A stretch of DNA of 64,000 nt from Acestrorhynchus altus. Its lineage: Eukaryota > Chordata > Actinopteri > Characiformes > Acestrorhynchidae. Every line of letters starts with the position of its first letter. Position 1 is the first letter of the stretch. Positions 22,240 through 33,728 of the stretch are shown here, one piece after another. The notes below the pieces were generated by a model. That model did no database searches, was not told the DNA's origin, and saw only the letters and a list, made by a program, of their open reading frames with translations. Both the position numbers and the translations under genes were made by a program. Where the stretch lies: assembly GCA_034509495.1 (NCBI GenBank), contig CM067507.1:34347860-34411859 (forward strand). The letters run 5' to 3'.

Positions 22240-22440
22240 GGATAGCTTCTACAATCTCAGCAGACCAAACCATGGTGAGCTTGAAGTGAACCCCTGACCA
22301 CCAATTTCAGGAAGACCAGAGATCTATTCACAGAACTGCTCTCAGGCTTGAAAATGGCTTTCACAGTTGACCAAACATACCAAACTCGTAGAGCAAGCAT
22401 TGGGTAAAAAAAAAAATTCGCTAGTGTGAAAATGCCCAAA
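22240..22440 (+). repeat. dispersed repeat family D (hAT-MITE-like)
   Basis: TTTCAGGAAGACCAGAGATC, GGCTTTCACAGTTGACCAAA and CTCGTAGAGCAAGC align with 16635-16750, same strand. The end GCTAGTGTGAAAATGCCCAA has the look of a hAT-type terminus. Confidence 0.6.
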
Positions 22441-22609
22441 GGCAGAGACAGACATGGAAACACAGACCAAACAAACAGACCCCTAGTCGCAAAAGGTGCC
22501 ATGTCCCCTGTGGTCCTCCACGCTATAATGCTTAGGCCCTCATGCATAGAGCATGCTCATGAACATCCAGCAGAGTGAGAAATGGGACCTGCTACAACCT
22601 ACAACAACA

Positions 22610-22715
22610 AAGTACCCCTACCTTTCATATTTTAGTGCTTTCCCTGCTCCTAACACATCTGATTGCATGGGGTTTGTTATGTGCCTCCAGGACCGGAGGG
22701 TTGAGAAGCACTGGC
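22610..22715. mobile_element. palindromic MITE fragment
   Basis: CATATTTTAGTGCTTTCCCT, CTAACACATCTGATTGCATG and CTCCAGGACCGGAGGGTTGA match one half of the element type at 20715. The other arm is lost. Confidence 0.65.
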
Positions 22716-23458
22716 TCACAGGACAGCAAAAATGGGCCACGTGGGACTGAGCTAGACACATTGCAGACCAAGCCAATGACAAGTAGACCGGGAGAAACAA
22801 CAGGGAAGTGAAAACCAAAGACAGGGCAGACATAGGGGCGAAGTCTGACACACCTTCAGAACTTCTGAAGGTCATTGGATATTAGACGATTAAGGTGCAT
22901 GAAGCAGATGTTTTCAATAGTACCCACAAAAAAAAAGAAAGAAAGAAAGTAACTCTGAGAATAAGACAAAACAACAAAAGCAGCAAACGTCCTGATTTCA
23001 CTTGAGGAAAGAAACAGGGTCAGCACTGCAGGATACAGGCCCATCTTCTCTCCAGCTTCTAATGCTGCAGCAAATTCAGCCAGCCTTCCTTTCACACAGT
23101 GCAGATAAGTGAGTCTGAAAGCAGAGGGTCAGGGAATCTGCCCTATCCCCACTGATTTGAACATGCATTTTAATGTGCCTGAGGTCAGTGCAAGGACAGC
23201 AGGGTCTTTTTTGGCAGTGTCAGTCTCAGTCTGAGAGCTACTGAGGGGCAAGGTGTGGCTACCTGCTCTATTAAAAATGCATCACCGAGGGCTCTCTTGT
23301 CTCACCAGCCTGATCTCTAATGCCAATAGCATCTTTGTTATCTGGAACGCAGTATAGTCAGGTCAGCAGAGTAAACATGGTACAGTGTATCCTTGAAAAC
23401 TGTAGGAAGTTGAAGAAGGAAACCTTGAATCATTGATACCTCACTAACCTCGATACCC
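22716..23458. other. spacer with a short (GAAA)n tract, no gene found
   Basis: An A run followed by GAAA units at 22929-22950. No gene is seen in the rest. Confidence 0.45.
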
Positions 23459-23463
23459 TGTGT

Positions 23464-23508
<45 letters not shown>

Positions 23509-23513
23509 TGTTG
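23459..23513. repeat. (TG)n microsatellite
   Basis: About 26 TG units with two TATG interruptions. Confidence 0.97.
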
Positions 23514-23669
23514 TGTAATTAACCCTTTTAAGGCCTACTTAAGAGCAGTTTAAAAGGCAGATGAGAGTGTAAGGAGTTACATTTTGGTTCTACATGTTTA
23601 CGTTTGCTGATGAAACTTGTTGTAAGCAACACATTTCTTATGTGTCAAATAAAATACAAAGTAAATAAA
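23514..23669. other. spacer
   Basis: Nothing recognisable. Confidence 0.4.
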
Positions 23670-24265
23670 AAACAGCCTGGTTGACCAGTTACTTGACCAG
23701 TATGATCACGATAATTCATTCATGAACAGCAAGGCCAAGCTGGTTGACCAGCATGACAAATGTGAAGAAGCTTACTGACCATTATGACTAGCATCATCAA
23801 GCTGGTTGATCAGCCTGACTAGTAAGACCAATCTGGTCGACCAGCACAACCAAGCCGGTTCACCAGCATGACCAACAAGACCAAGCTGATTGATCAACAT
23901 GACCAGCACAACCATGCTGGATGATCAGCCTGATCAGCAAGACAAGCTGGTTGATCAGCATGACCAGCATGTCCAAACTGGTTTACCAGCTTGATGAGCA
24001 AAAGAAGCTGATTGACCAACATGACCAAACTGCTGTACCAGCATGACCAGCAAGACAAGCTGGTTGATCAACATGCCCAACATGACCAAACTGGTGTACC
24101 AGCTTGATGAGCAAAAGAAGCTGATTGACCAACATGACCGAGCTGGTGGATCAGTATGACCAGCAAGACAAGCTGGTTGATCAACATGCCCAACATGACC
24201 AAACTGGTGTACCAGCTTGATGAGCAAAACAAGCTGATTGACCAACATGACCAAACTTTACAAAA
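23670..24265. repeat. AGCTGGTTGACCAGCATGACC minisatellite with 113-bp higher-order period
   Basis: Diverged units of roughly 31 bp (for example AAGCTGGTTGACCAGCATGA) fill this stretch. In the right half, GACAAGCTGGTTGATCA recurs at 23941, 24054 and 24167, exactly 113 bp apart each time, so a four-unit block was itself tandemly copied. The flank to about 24430 (CAGCTTCCATTAAAACCTGG) looks like the rest of a dispersed element carrying this array. A second, separate array of the same unit is at 48015-48365. The 99-codon minus-strand frame is an artefact. Confidence 0.92.
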
Positions 24266-24430
24266 ATCGAATGCAAATGCTCAAGAGCTGGTTAACCTCT
24301 TTAGTGTGTTTTTGTTTGAATGACCAATTTTTCAACCACCTTGACCATCAAGGACCACCGTAGACCATCTGAAACCAGCTTCCATTAAAACCTGGTCTTA
24401 ATCTGGAGTTTTCAGTAGTTCACTCCAGTT

Positions 24431-25250
24431 TTAAAGGAATGGTTCAGGCTTAAACAGGTTAAATCATTAATAAAATAAACAAATACATAAGGATGACTCT
24501 AGCTGACCTTCTTTCGGGAGGAACCTAATCAATGTTCAGCTCCCAAATAGAACGAACATCATTAGTCTCATTAAAACGGACCATTTGGATCATCATGGAA
24601 GATTTCCTAACTTGCTTGTTTTCCAGTTCTTTGCAAAACACTTATCCGTTTTTGAGATTCCTGTTTTGGTTGGGGTGGTACAGCTTGCTTATCACTTACT
24701 GAAAAATGATAAACAACACGTCCTAAAATCCCCGGAGAAAACTCATTTCAGTCAATTACACAACCACAGATATGCAACTATTTCAGTCAATTACACAACC
24801 ACATATTGCCTCCCAATTACCAAGAATGAAGGACCACGGGCACATACCCAGTCAAATTATGCTTCTTGTTTTCCTCCCTTTTTCTCTCTTTTCTAAAGAG
24901 TGTATCCAGGAGTGTGTCACACTTGCCTCATATTGCAGAGTCTGGATGTGTTGCATCTTGTATTGCACCTATTGAACAACAGGTGGTGAATAATTGTACG
25001 TCTCTTACAGCACATAAAACCTAGCCGGGAATTATAGGACCACAAACAGTCGGCAGTAAATCAAGGAATTTGACTTCCGTGACGGCGGGCAGTTACTCAT
25101 CTGCTGTGGACATATCATTAATACTGTATATGGGAATTATACGGAGCGTTACAAAGGTGGAAGGTTTTTCTGTGGATTCAGCTTGAACAGAAGGTATCCT
25201 TAGGTCTTCTAATGGTGCAGGTAATGACATACGATCAAAAAGTTGGGAAA
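24431..25250. other. unique-looking sequence, no gene found
   Basis: A short direct repeat is present (TTTCAGTCAATTACACAACC at 24747 and again at 24781). No gene recognised. Confidence 0.45.
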
Positions 25251-25257
25251 CATACTT

Positions 25258-25554
25258 CCACGTGGAAAAGTTAGGACACCCCCTGATCGGCTTTGACTAA
25301 CATTTAAACATGGATTTTTGATCATTAATAGAAATGTTATTTTGTTTTGAGGGGAAAAAAAAAACACCCTACATGTATTACAACTTTAAAAAGTTAGAAT
25401 CAGATGCAGCAACTCACCTGCAGATGATTTGACCATCGTTAGAGAGGATATTGCTGACCTGTCTAAACCTCAGCCATTAGTTTGGTTTGCTCTTGATTGT
25501 TGGAGTGAGTGGTACCACTCACAAAGCTCTCTGAGGCCTTCAGAAAGAAGGTAG

Positions 25555-25556
<2 letters not shown>
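25258..25556 (+). mobile_element. Tc1-like transposon 5' fragment
   Basis: Starts at a Tc1-type terminus (GTGGAAAAGTTAGGACACCC), then TGATCATTAATAGAAATG, AATCAGATGCAGCAACTCAC and GCCATTAGTTTGGTTTGCTC, all in the order seen in the relics at 3865 and 44070. It stops at GAAGGTAGT, where the LINE tail begins. A short piece of possible continuation, TAATTTAAAAAAGTTGGAAA, lies just beyond that LINE at about 26055. Confidence 0.8.
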
Positions 25557-25586
<30 letters not shown>

Positions 25587-26054
25587 AACTTTATTGATCC
25601 CTTGGGAGGGTTCCCTCAGGGAAATTAAGGCTCCAGCAGCATCATCAGTGCAGTACAGAAAAGACAAATGAGATCATAATTTAGTAAAGAAACACTATAT
25701 AAATATAAAGAATATATAACATAGAGACTATATTACAGTATACAATACAGATAAATAGTGCATGAAAAAAGAGTCCTGTAGGAGGCGGTATTGTACCTTA
25801 TTATTGCACTATTAAACTGTCCATTGCACCAAGTTCGGGTGTGTTGTGGTCGGGTTGTGGGTTACTGGTTGGTTCCTACTCGTTCCCATCGTCTGTCCTC
25901 CTGTTAGCACTCCTCCCCCCAGAGAGGAGGTGTACAGTCTGATGGTGTGCGGGACTAATACGTTTTTAAGTCTGTTAGTCCTGCTCTTGGGAAGGAGCAG
26001 TCTGTCACTGAACAGGCTCCTCTGGTGGCTGATGACAGTGTGTAGACAGCGTGT
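25557..26054 (-). mobile_element. LINE 3' end with (TATCT)n tail (Rex1-like)
   Basis: On the minus strand the end of a LINE reverse transcriptase reads HQRSLFSDRLLLPKSR and RTNRLKNVLVPHTIRLYTSS, then stops. A 3' untranslated stretch follows and ends with CAATAAAGTTCTATCTTATC, a polyadenylation-like signal running into TATCT repeats at 25557-25586. The GGGATCAATAAAGT tail is typical of fish Rex1-type LINEs; the family name is from recognition only. It is 5'-truncated at about 26054. Confidence 0.82.
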
Positions 26055-26084
26055 AATTTAAAAAAGTTGGAAAAGATGCACGGT

Positions 26085-26240
26085 GTGTGATGTTGGGTTA
26101 GAGCTCCATCTACCGATCCAAAGAGAGCATTGCCAGTTTTGCTCTGTGAGGCTCTGGCTGTCGATGATGAGCAGCGTGACCCAGGATTCAAACCTGCAAT
26201 CCACACATCATAGCGCCATCGCATTCGACTGCTGAGCAAC
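26085..26240 (-). mobile_element. tRNA-derived SINE, family C
   Basis: On the minus strand it holds a B-box-like GGTTTGAATCC (26184-26194) downstream of a tRNA-like GCTCAGCAGTCGAATGC, then GAGCCTCACAGAGC and GATGGAGCTCTAACCCA. The same order appears at 33230-33365 and 52370-52495. The A-box is degraded. Confidence 0.72.
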
Positions 26241-26550
26241 CCTTTTGGTGTGCTTGAGCAAAAAAGCACCAAGCTGTACAAGAATCTGGCCCTCGAGGCC
26301 TGGAATCGCCCAGCGAGTCTCTTCATATGGTTGTGCTGAAAATCCTATGAGATCAGCAGCTCTAGAAACATTCAAACCAGCCCATCTGACACCAATCATG
26401 CCACAATCCAAATCACTGAGATCACATTTTCCCTTCATTCTGATGCTTCGTGTGAACATAACCTGAAGCTGCTGGCCTGCATCTACACGGGTTCCTGCCT
26501 CGCACTGCTGTTCTGTGGCAGCTGTTCCTGATAAAAAGCAGGGGATGACT
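26241..26550 (-). mobile_element. DNA-transposon remnant
   Basis: CCTATGAGATCAGCAGCTCT, AACCAGCCCATCTGACACCA, ATCATGCCACAATCCAAATC and CTGAGATCACATTTTCCC are conserved blocks of a non-autonomous DNA element common in vertebrates, ending in a TGTTCCTGATAAA-type terminus (26520-26535). No open frame is expected or seen. The class is not certain. Confidence 0.68.
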
Positions 26551-27865
26551 TGCATTATGTGAAGACACGCTTTCTTGAAGTATAATACGGCGTGTTGAGT
26601 TAAAATATCACATGCTGCTGTTGGGCAAAATAATCCAGATTGTTTTTAGTGCAGAAGTCAGGTCTGAGTAATGGTGAGGAGATGTGTGGTTCATGCTGGC
26701 GAGCGCTTAGAGAGGATTGAGTCGAGGATACAGTTCCTTCTTTATTGCTACGTACAGGAACAAATAGCTCAGTCGTTTTAAATGCGGGGACTGGAAAAGT
26801 AATGGCCGTGAATGGGTTTGCTCTTCAGGAAGGTGGAGCCGAGGAGCCGGCTTTATCAGCCAAGGCCTTGATCGTGTTGGGGTTCCTAAGAGAGGTCTGA
26901 ATCTCCTTTTCTTTTGTTTGGTGAGCGAGTGAGCTCTCATAAATATGTTTAGCATTGCATTGAGATGTTTAAGAAGTGATGGATCCTCGTTTTCGGGAAA
27001 CCGAACTCCATCAGGATGTTAGACAACGCAGTTGTAACACAATGCAGCGACAGCATTTGATCGATTGAACTTGGAAGTAATGCAACTTAACATGACGCCG
27101 AAGCAGGATGTGATTAATAGGTCTTAGAAATTATACATAAAAAGGCATTTGTGACAGATTGCGCCATAAAGAGTGAGATGAAAGGCAGAGTAATTGTTGG
27201 TAGCCATATTTTACCCTGGTGTTATAGCAGTGGTGACACCCAGACTGCCATACTGCCATACATCTACCCTAAATCAGATAAACACTTCCCAATATGACAT
27301 CTGAGGTAATACGTCAGAAAAGCTTCAACACTGCTCGGATTTTGAAGACAGCTTCCGTCATTCTGTCTTCTCAGCTTATGTCACTTGAGCTCTGCTCTGA
27401 GGCTCGTCGGCACCCTTTTGGATCCAGAGGCTACAAAACATTTCATTTTCCTCAGAAATCCCTGCCTGAACAAACACTGCCCGGTAGCCAGCAGGGTAGT
27501 ATTTGGCAGCTTATCGTCTTTATTCTGTCTACTTTTTCAGATTATGTCAACATAGCAGAGTCTGGAATGGAAACAAGGGACGCAACCAACCATCTCACTA
27601 AACACTGAAGAGCCAAAAGCTGCATTGATGCTGTAGCAGAACGACATGGCCCAGAACAGTGGCAGATTTATCTGTGGGGGACGTGGGCTTCTGAAAAAAT
27701 GACCTGAACGGGGATTTTGCATGTCTCATCTGTGAGGGTCAGTTAACCGTGTTAGAGTTTGAGAGCTGATCAGGTTTCGCACTAATCAGAAGATGACGGG
27801 TTTCAGTAAAAGGCACTGCCTGACCCTCCTGTCTGTCCTTGTGTCTGCAGTTTTTATCTTATGTC
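26551..27865. other. unique-looking sequence, no gene found
   Basis: Frames at 26707-26955 and 27294-27608 have no recognisable content. Confidence 0.4.
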
Positions 27866-27869
27866 TTTT

Positions 27870-28690
27870 TTTTGTTGGATCCAGATGTTGCTATGTGTTA
27901 CTGGGTGATGGCTGTGGTGTATCAAGGTGGCTGGTATGGATGCTATGATGCTATGGTGTTGCTTGGTGGTTTCCATGTTGTCCTAAGTGGTTGCCAGATT
28001 TGGGGGCTGTACTTGGTACTTCAGATGGTTTTTATGGTGTTGCTTAGAGGTTGTAGGTGTTTGCGATAATAATGTCAAGTGGTTGATATGGTTTTGTTAA
28101 TGGGTGGTAAGTGCTGTAAGGTGGCTTCTGTGGTACTTTGGGTGGTTTCTAAGTAATTGCAAGATTTGAGTGTTGTAGTTTTGTAAGGTGGTTGCTATGG
28201 TCTTGTTTAGTGGTTGTTTGGTAGTTTTTATGGTATGCCAGGTGGTTGGTGAGGTGTGGCTAAGTGCTTAGTGTTGCAAGGTGGCATTTGTTTTATTTTG
28301 AGTGGGTTCTACAGTGTCATTTAGTGGTTGAAATATGGTTGTTTTGGTTTTGAGGGTGGTTGCTATGGTTGCGCTAATTGGCTGTTAAATGGGTGCTATA
28401 TTGTTGCAAGGTGGCATCTGTAGTATTTTGGGTGCTCAGTGGTTGCTAGGTGGTTGTTAAGGAACAAAAGGTGGTAGATATTGTGTTGCTAAGTCCTAGA
28501 TGGATGCTGTAGTGTTGCAAGTTAGTTGTTATGGTATTCAGGTGGATCATAAGGTATTGTTCAGTGGTTGTGAGGGTGTGATAGGTGGCACAGCAGAAGG
28601 CAGTTACTATGGTATGCCAGGTGGTTGCTATGATCTTTAAGGTGGTTGCCCAGGTGTTGCAAAGAGCTTGCTTTTGTACACCTTGAGGTC
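27870..28690 (+). repeat. GGTGGTTGCTATGGT degenerate minisatellite
   Basis: About 800 bp of G/T-rich sequence made of diverged units around GGTGGTTGCTATGGTNTTGC, with variants such as AAGTGGTTGATATGG and TTAGTGGTTG. It has no fixed period that I can follow. Related short patches are at 29985-30075 and 30460-30520. The + strand is strongly depleted of C. Confidence 0.88.
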
Positions 28691-28743
28691 AGTTGGCTAT
28701 TGCGAGTGAAGGGGTATTACTGCGATGCTTCAAAGTCTGTGGC

Positions 28744-28777
28744 AAAAAACAAACAAACAAACAAACAAACAAACAAA
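28744..28777. repeat. (AAAC)n microsatellite
   Basis: Seven AAAC units next to the minisatellite end. Confidence 0.95.
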
Positions 28778-29984
28778 ATCAGGCTTTAAAATAAGTGAGA
28801 GGTGAGCTAGAACCCAGAACTGGATGTACAGAACAAGACACAACAGCCAGAACTGCAGCATTCAGCATGGCAACTCAATGAGCCAAAAGTGGAGAGGAGG
28901 AGAATGAGGAGTCTATATAATGGATAAGTAGGAGGTACCCATCACCCCTCCAATAAGGAGCTACAGGTTGATAACTGTGATAGCTGTAATAGAAAATGGC
29001 GTTAAGCGCATTATAGTGACAAACATCATTGATGGTGCTGGGTAATGGGGTGTGGTGGGTGTTAAATAGTTCAGGGAGGCTAATAGGTTCTGAGCTGCTT
29101 ATTGATTGGTGTTCAGTTGGCTCGGGTAAACAAAACATTTCCCACAAGGACTTTGTTTCACGGCTTGGACCGCAAACACGAGTCTTTCCATTCAGCACTG
29201 AATGAATGCCAGTCCTTCACCTCGAAACACTGCAGACTGAATATTTCTAGTAGTTTTTGAGAGTAAAATGCCAGAAATATGCGATTCATATTAGAAACAC
29301 ACCTCTTCTCTTTCAGTTCTCACTGAGGAGACTGGACTCATTCGAGTACAGCGCAGTAGTCCAAGCCGTGTCCCTGACAATATCTCCAGAGATTAAAATG
29401 ACCCCCAATGTTTGAGTGCTTCCCATTTTCAGACCAAGATAAATATTGCCAATCTTCTTTCTTCTGGCTCTCTCCCACCATGCCTCGGCTTCCAGGTCGG
29501 AAAAGAAAAATTGTCAGCTCTCCCAGATGAGCCGAGGCAATAGAGTCGTGTGCCGGGCTATCAGGACCCTTTCACGTTATGGATGCTGTAGATATTAGAT
29601 TGTACTTTCTCTTGTGAAAGAAGCACATTTTTCTTACAGCACCAAGTGCTCTGATTGGGTGAGTTGACTCACTTTGTACGGGTGTCAGGGATGACATTTG
29701 GAGATATCCTGTTCCGGTGAAACAGAATGCTCATGTGATGCTGACACAGGGGGTATTTGTCAGGCCTAGAGGAGCGGCATTCCTTAGCTGAGAACAGTCT
29801 GCAAGATTGGACAAGTCCTGAATTGTAATATTGCTCCTTCATTGTCAGCGTTTCTCTTCAAATACCTCGAACGTGATTTGTTACTGAAGCTCTCGCTTGA
29901 GAGCATCTTTACTCTTTACGTTAATATAAGAAACTCTCATGTGAATCTTCTTCTTCCGTATCTCCTAGACCTGTAATTCCATAA
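28778..29984. other. unique-looking sequence, no gene found
   Basis: The minus-strand frame at 28875-29198 has no recognisable content. The repeat-free block at 29440-29570 holds a short inverted pair (TGCCTCGGCTTCCAGG and GATGAGCCGAGGCA). Confidence 0.4.
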
Positions 29985-30075
29985 CTTGGTTATGGTGTCA
30001 CCAGGTGGTTGCTAAATGGTGGCAGTGGGTTTCCTAGGTAGTGCCTATGGAGCTGTTTAGTGGGGGCAATGGTCT
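29985..30075 (+). repeat. short patch of the GGTTGCTA minisatellite type
   Basis: GTCACCAGGTGGTTGCTAAA and related units, as at 27870-28690. Confidence 0.6.
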
Positions 30076-30129
30076 GCTATGATTTGGCAAAACACATGAA
30101 CCCCCACTGACAAAGACACAGACCACATG

Positions 30130-30410
30130 TCAAGGAGAAACTCCCACAGAGCTGGAGGACGAGACCTCGGGAGGAGTCAGGCGCACAAGGGGGGACTCCT
30201 CCTCTTCTCGTCAAACCTACAATTATAAAACATCTGAAGCACCACATCTACTGTCATACTGAACAAGTGAGTTTTTAGCCTAGACTCGAAGAATTTGACT
30301 GTGTCTGAGTCCTTATCATTATCTGGAAGGTTGTTCCAGAGGTAGGGGGCTTTCCTCCTGCTGAAGACAGCTGAATTCTGGAGTTATCACGATGGCTCGC
30401 AATAAGAGAT
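30130..30410. repeat. interspersed-repeat relic
   Basis: GAACAAGTGAGTTTTTAGCC, CTGGAAGGTTGTTCCAGAGG, GACAGCTGAATTCTGG and GATATGGTCCTACAGGTATT follow the order of a dispersed teleost repeat that I recognise but cannot name. No coding content. Confidence 0.6.
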
Positions 30411-32470
30411 ATGGTCCTACAGGTATTCAGGACCCACATGCATATGGCAGTGGCAAGATGGGTGCTATAGTACCATGCTATCCCATGTAGTTGATGTGGT
30501 TCCCATGTGGTTGTTAGGGAACCACTGTCCCATCATAAGACCGAACACATGAGGAATCTATCAAATAGTGTTCCCTTTAACATTGTACAGGACTAGTGCA
30601 ACTGTAGTTAAAGCAAAATCAGTGACACTATGAAATAGTAACCAAATAAGACATTTTTTTTCATAGTACAGACATTTTTTTCTTGGTTTGTGAAGAATGA
30701 AGGTGGTACCACCTTTAAGCTCCCGCAGATGGTGTTGCATAAGGATGATCAAGCTATAAATACCTGTGTGGTGTGTGACGGGAAGAGGCCATTCAATGTG
30801 TGGTAAATGGGTCACAAAGCAGATGTAAATGATTGGATTAAGAGTGATTGCATTTGGGCCAAAAGCCATAGTGGAGGTAGTTCAGTTTGCAAGTGTAGAG
30901 TCTTCTTTGAGACTTCTTTTGATTGGTTGACTTGTAGATGCAATCCTTCTACCCTACATAGTCAGATCCTCCCCATACAGAGGTTTGAATTGACTACCAC
31001 GTTAAACAGGCAAGATGACTATTTGTTGGTCAGGTGAGCTTATAAAACCAGTCTGAATGTGCTACAGCATCAATGCATTAAGATAAAGGCAGCAGACCTG
31101 CTTACCCGGGGCCCTGCTAGGGGGGCCCTGGGCAAACAGCTGTACCCAGAGATGAAGATTTGGTGCTATGACCCCTTGATGAATGTATGCAGCAGCTGTT
31201 ATCTCTTTTATTATATTACCATGTAAGGAATAAGCTAAGTACTAGCATTTGTGAGCTCCTTTTGCCTGTTGCAGTAAAAATAATAGTATAGCTGGATGTG
31301 CTGAAAGAGGTGCATCCAGGGCTCCATAGAAAGTCCAACAGGTACTGTGTTGAATATTTAGCTCTTTCTCTTGTACCTTGGTTGATATGGAGTCAGTTCA
31401 ATATTTATCTTGTGCAAACATGGCTAAGGTGGAAGTAAGGCACCCTTCATCTTTACCATTGTAATTGGCCCCACTGAGGATCCATCGGGATGAGGCACCA
31501 GTAGACCGTGGTCCTGCAATGAGAGAAATGTAAACTCTAACTGAAATATAAATTACAAGCCAAGCTCGTTTGGTTCATGGGAGTGATATTGACAGGATGT
31601 ACGCTGTTTTTGTTATGGAATCAATGTGAATAAGGAAGGAGGCAGCCATGGAGCTTGTATTAATATAATACATTATTTACCACATTGTGGTAATTTTCGT
31701 TCCCACTTCGTCTTCCTGGCAACTGCTTAAAACGGTTGAGTGTGTTGCTTTACGCACTCGGTCGTACCTCCTTGATGCAACCTTGTGAAACATCCAGTCC
31801 TGCAAATTAGAGCTCTACAGATCAGTGTGGAAATATGACTGGGGCAGAGAAGGTTTTGCTGGCTCAGAGGCCTCAAAAGAAACCGTCTTTCCCCAGAGCG
31901 TCCGGAAATTTGTTAATGATAGTGAGAGGAAACGAAGAATCTGAAGTAACTCACAGTATATCACTGCGGAACGTGGAAACATCCGTACAACAGTGCGATC
32001 CGTGTTGTTATCTGTTCTGAGGATTTTAAATGGCTGTCATGGATACAATTAATTGTCACAGTTTGAGTGGGTGACAGCCATGCACATATACGTAATTGTG
32101 AACAGTGTTTGGCGCGTGGGGAGATGCAGAAAAGAACTGCACCACAGTGGTCTACTTTGATGGTAATTACAGATGCTATCAGATGAAATTTGAGATTCAT
32201 TATTTATTTCGCTGCGCACACGGCTGTTTTTGTTGTTCTGATTGAAATGGAGATGCCACACTGTTAGCCTTTGAAGGAGAAGCGATTTCATAGAAACACA
32301 GGTTCCGAACGTGGCACCTCAATCGAGGATGCTCCGGGTTTATGCCAGCGAACGCACGGCGCTCTCTTTTCAGGGAAACTTGGTCGTTTACATCAAGGTT
32401 GTTTTAAATTCTAACTTTCCTGCAGCACAGAAAGTTTTCAGTATCCAATGATGTTTAGTCATGAACTGAG
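30411..32470. other. mostly unique-looking sequence, no gene found
   Basis: A small minisatellite-like patch lies at 30460-30520. A GC-rich imperfect palindrome lies near 31108-31130 (CCCGGGGCCCTGC then GGGGGGCCCTGGG). The frame at 31835-32020 is repeat-free but has no recognisable content. Confidence 0.4.
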
Positions 32471-32474
32471 TTTC

Positions 32475-32562
<88 letters not shown>

Positions 32563-32600
32563 GGATGGACGGACGGACGGACGGACGGACGGACAGACAG
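32475..32600. repeat. compound (GATA)n-(GGAC)n microsatellite
   Basis: About 22 GATA units pass through GATGGATG into about seven GGAC units, then GACAGACAG. The transition looks like stepwise unit change. Confidence 0.98.
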
Positions 32601-33225
32601 GACTGACCACTGAGAAGAGAGAGCTTTAAACCCAAATCCAGTAGTATGGAAACGTCTGAACTGAGTAGAAACAGTGCGTGGAGTTACATGAACGTCACAC
32701 ACTTCTGGAGAGCCCAGACACAGCTCAGCTCCGTCACTGCTCCCTCTCATGCCATTTACCACTGATGGATGTGAGTAGTTACTGTGCGGTTACTGAAGCG
32801 GTTTGACTTTAAAGGATTGTCTGAGTTACCTGAGCATTTTGCATGAAAGCACCACATTGCTGCTGTAATGCTTGCTTGAAGAATTATGGAAGGTCATTTG
32901 CCTTCCATAACTTACAGTTTAGACTGTAGAATTTCATCAGCTTTCCGTGGGAAATTCAGATACAGTATTATGAACTCCAAAACCCGAAGGCACTTTACAG
33001 TCATTTATCACGTCTCAGTGCTGGGAATAACTGTCATTGGACCTCATTTTAAATGTCTTATTTACCAACGCTTCCTTTTTCTCCAAAATTCTATACCCAA
33101 TTTGGAAGTGAGGGTGAGGACAAGCACATGTCCCCTTTTCTCATTGCATCATTGCTGGGCAGCCAACGTGCTCAGAGGAAAGTGTCGGGTGCCCGGCTTC
33201 AACACAACAGCAAACAGATGACTGT
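32601..33225. other. unique-looking sequence, no gene found
   Basis: Nothing recognisable; the + frame at 32886-33221 has no familiar content. Confidence 0.4.
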
Positions 33226-33229
33226 GCCA

Positions 33230-33365
33230 GCCAGCATGGCACTGGATGTGATGTGGGGAGAGGGGACCATCTACCCACAAGAGAGACCATGGCCAATTGC
33301 GCTCTCTCAGACACCGGCTGCCAAAGGATTCCAACCTGCGCTCCTCGGATCGTGGTCCTGGAGAC
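33230..33365 (-). mobile_element. tRNA-derived SINE, family C
   Basis: ATGTGGGGAGAGGGGACCAT, GGCCAATTGCGCTCTCTCAG, CACCGGCTGCC and a B-box remnant (33326-33336, GGATTCCAACC on +) match the family C order seen at 26085 and 52370. The overlapping 145-codon + frame and 106-codon minus frame are artefacts. Confidence 0.72.
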
Positions 33366-33690
33366 TGGGATCCATCCATTGTAAGAGCAGAGCTGTGAAG
33401 AATTCTGGGATTAAACACATCATGAATCTCTTCTTTAGAGCTGAAGAAAAGTCTTGGGACGATATACAATGTATAGAAACCCAGAAATGATCAATCTTAA
33501 CAATATCCAATTGGTTTGATGTTAGATGTTCTGCTGAGAAAGAGTGTGTCACAGTGTGAGCCACCTGCAAAGGAGACTTTTGACACATTGTTCTCTCTGC
33601 CCAGCTGAAAAGCAAAATTATATTTCTTCATTTCAGAAGCAATTTACATTTATATTAGATGCCTTTCCTCTCAGACTCTAGTCTATTGCT

Positions 33691-33691
<1 letters not shown>
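33366..33691. other. spacer, no gene found
   Basis: Nothing recognisable. Confidence 0.4.
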
Positions 33692-33725
<34 letters not shown>

Positions 33726-33728
33726 ACA
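33692..33728. repeat. (CA)n microsatellite
   Basis: About 15 CA units, then TACACACA. Confidence 0.97.

Noticed and set aside
23955..24254. 99-codon minus-strand frame
   Set aside because: A read-through of the 31-bp minisatellite unit.
33053..33490. 145-codon + frame and its minus-strand partner
   Set aside because: Overlaps a SINE family C copy in both strands and has no protein likeness.
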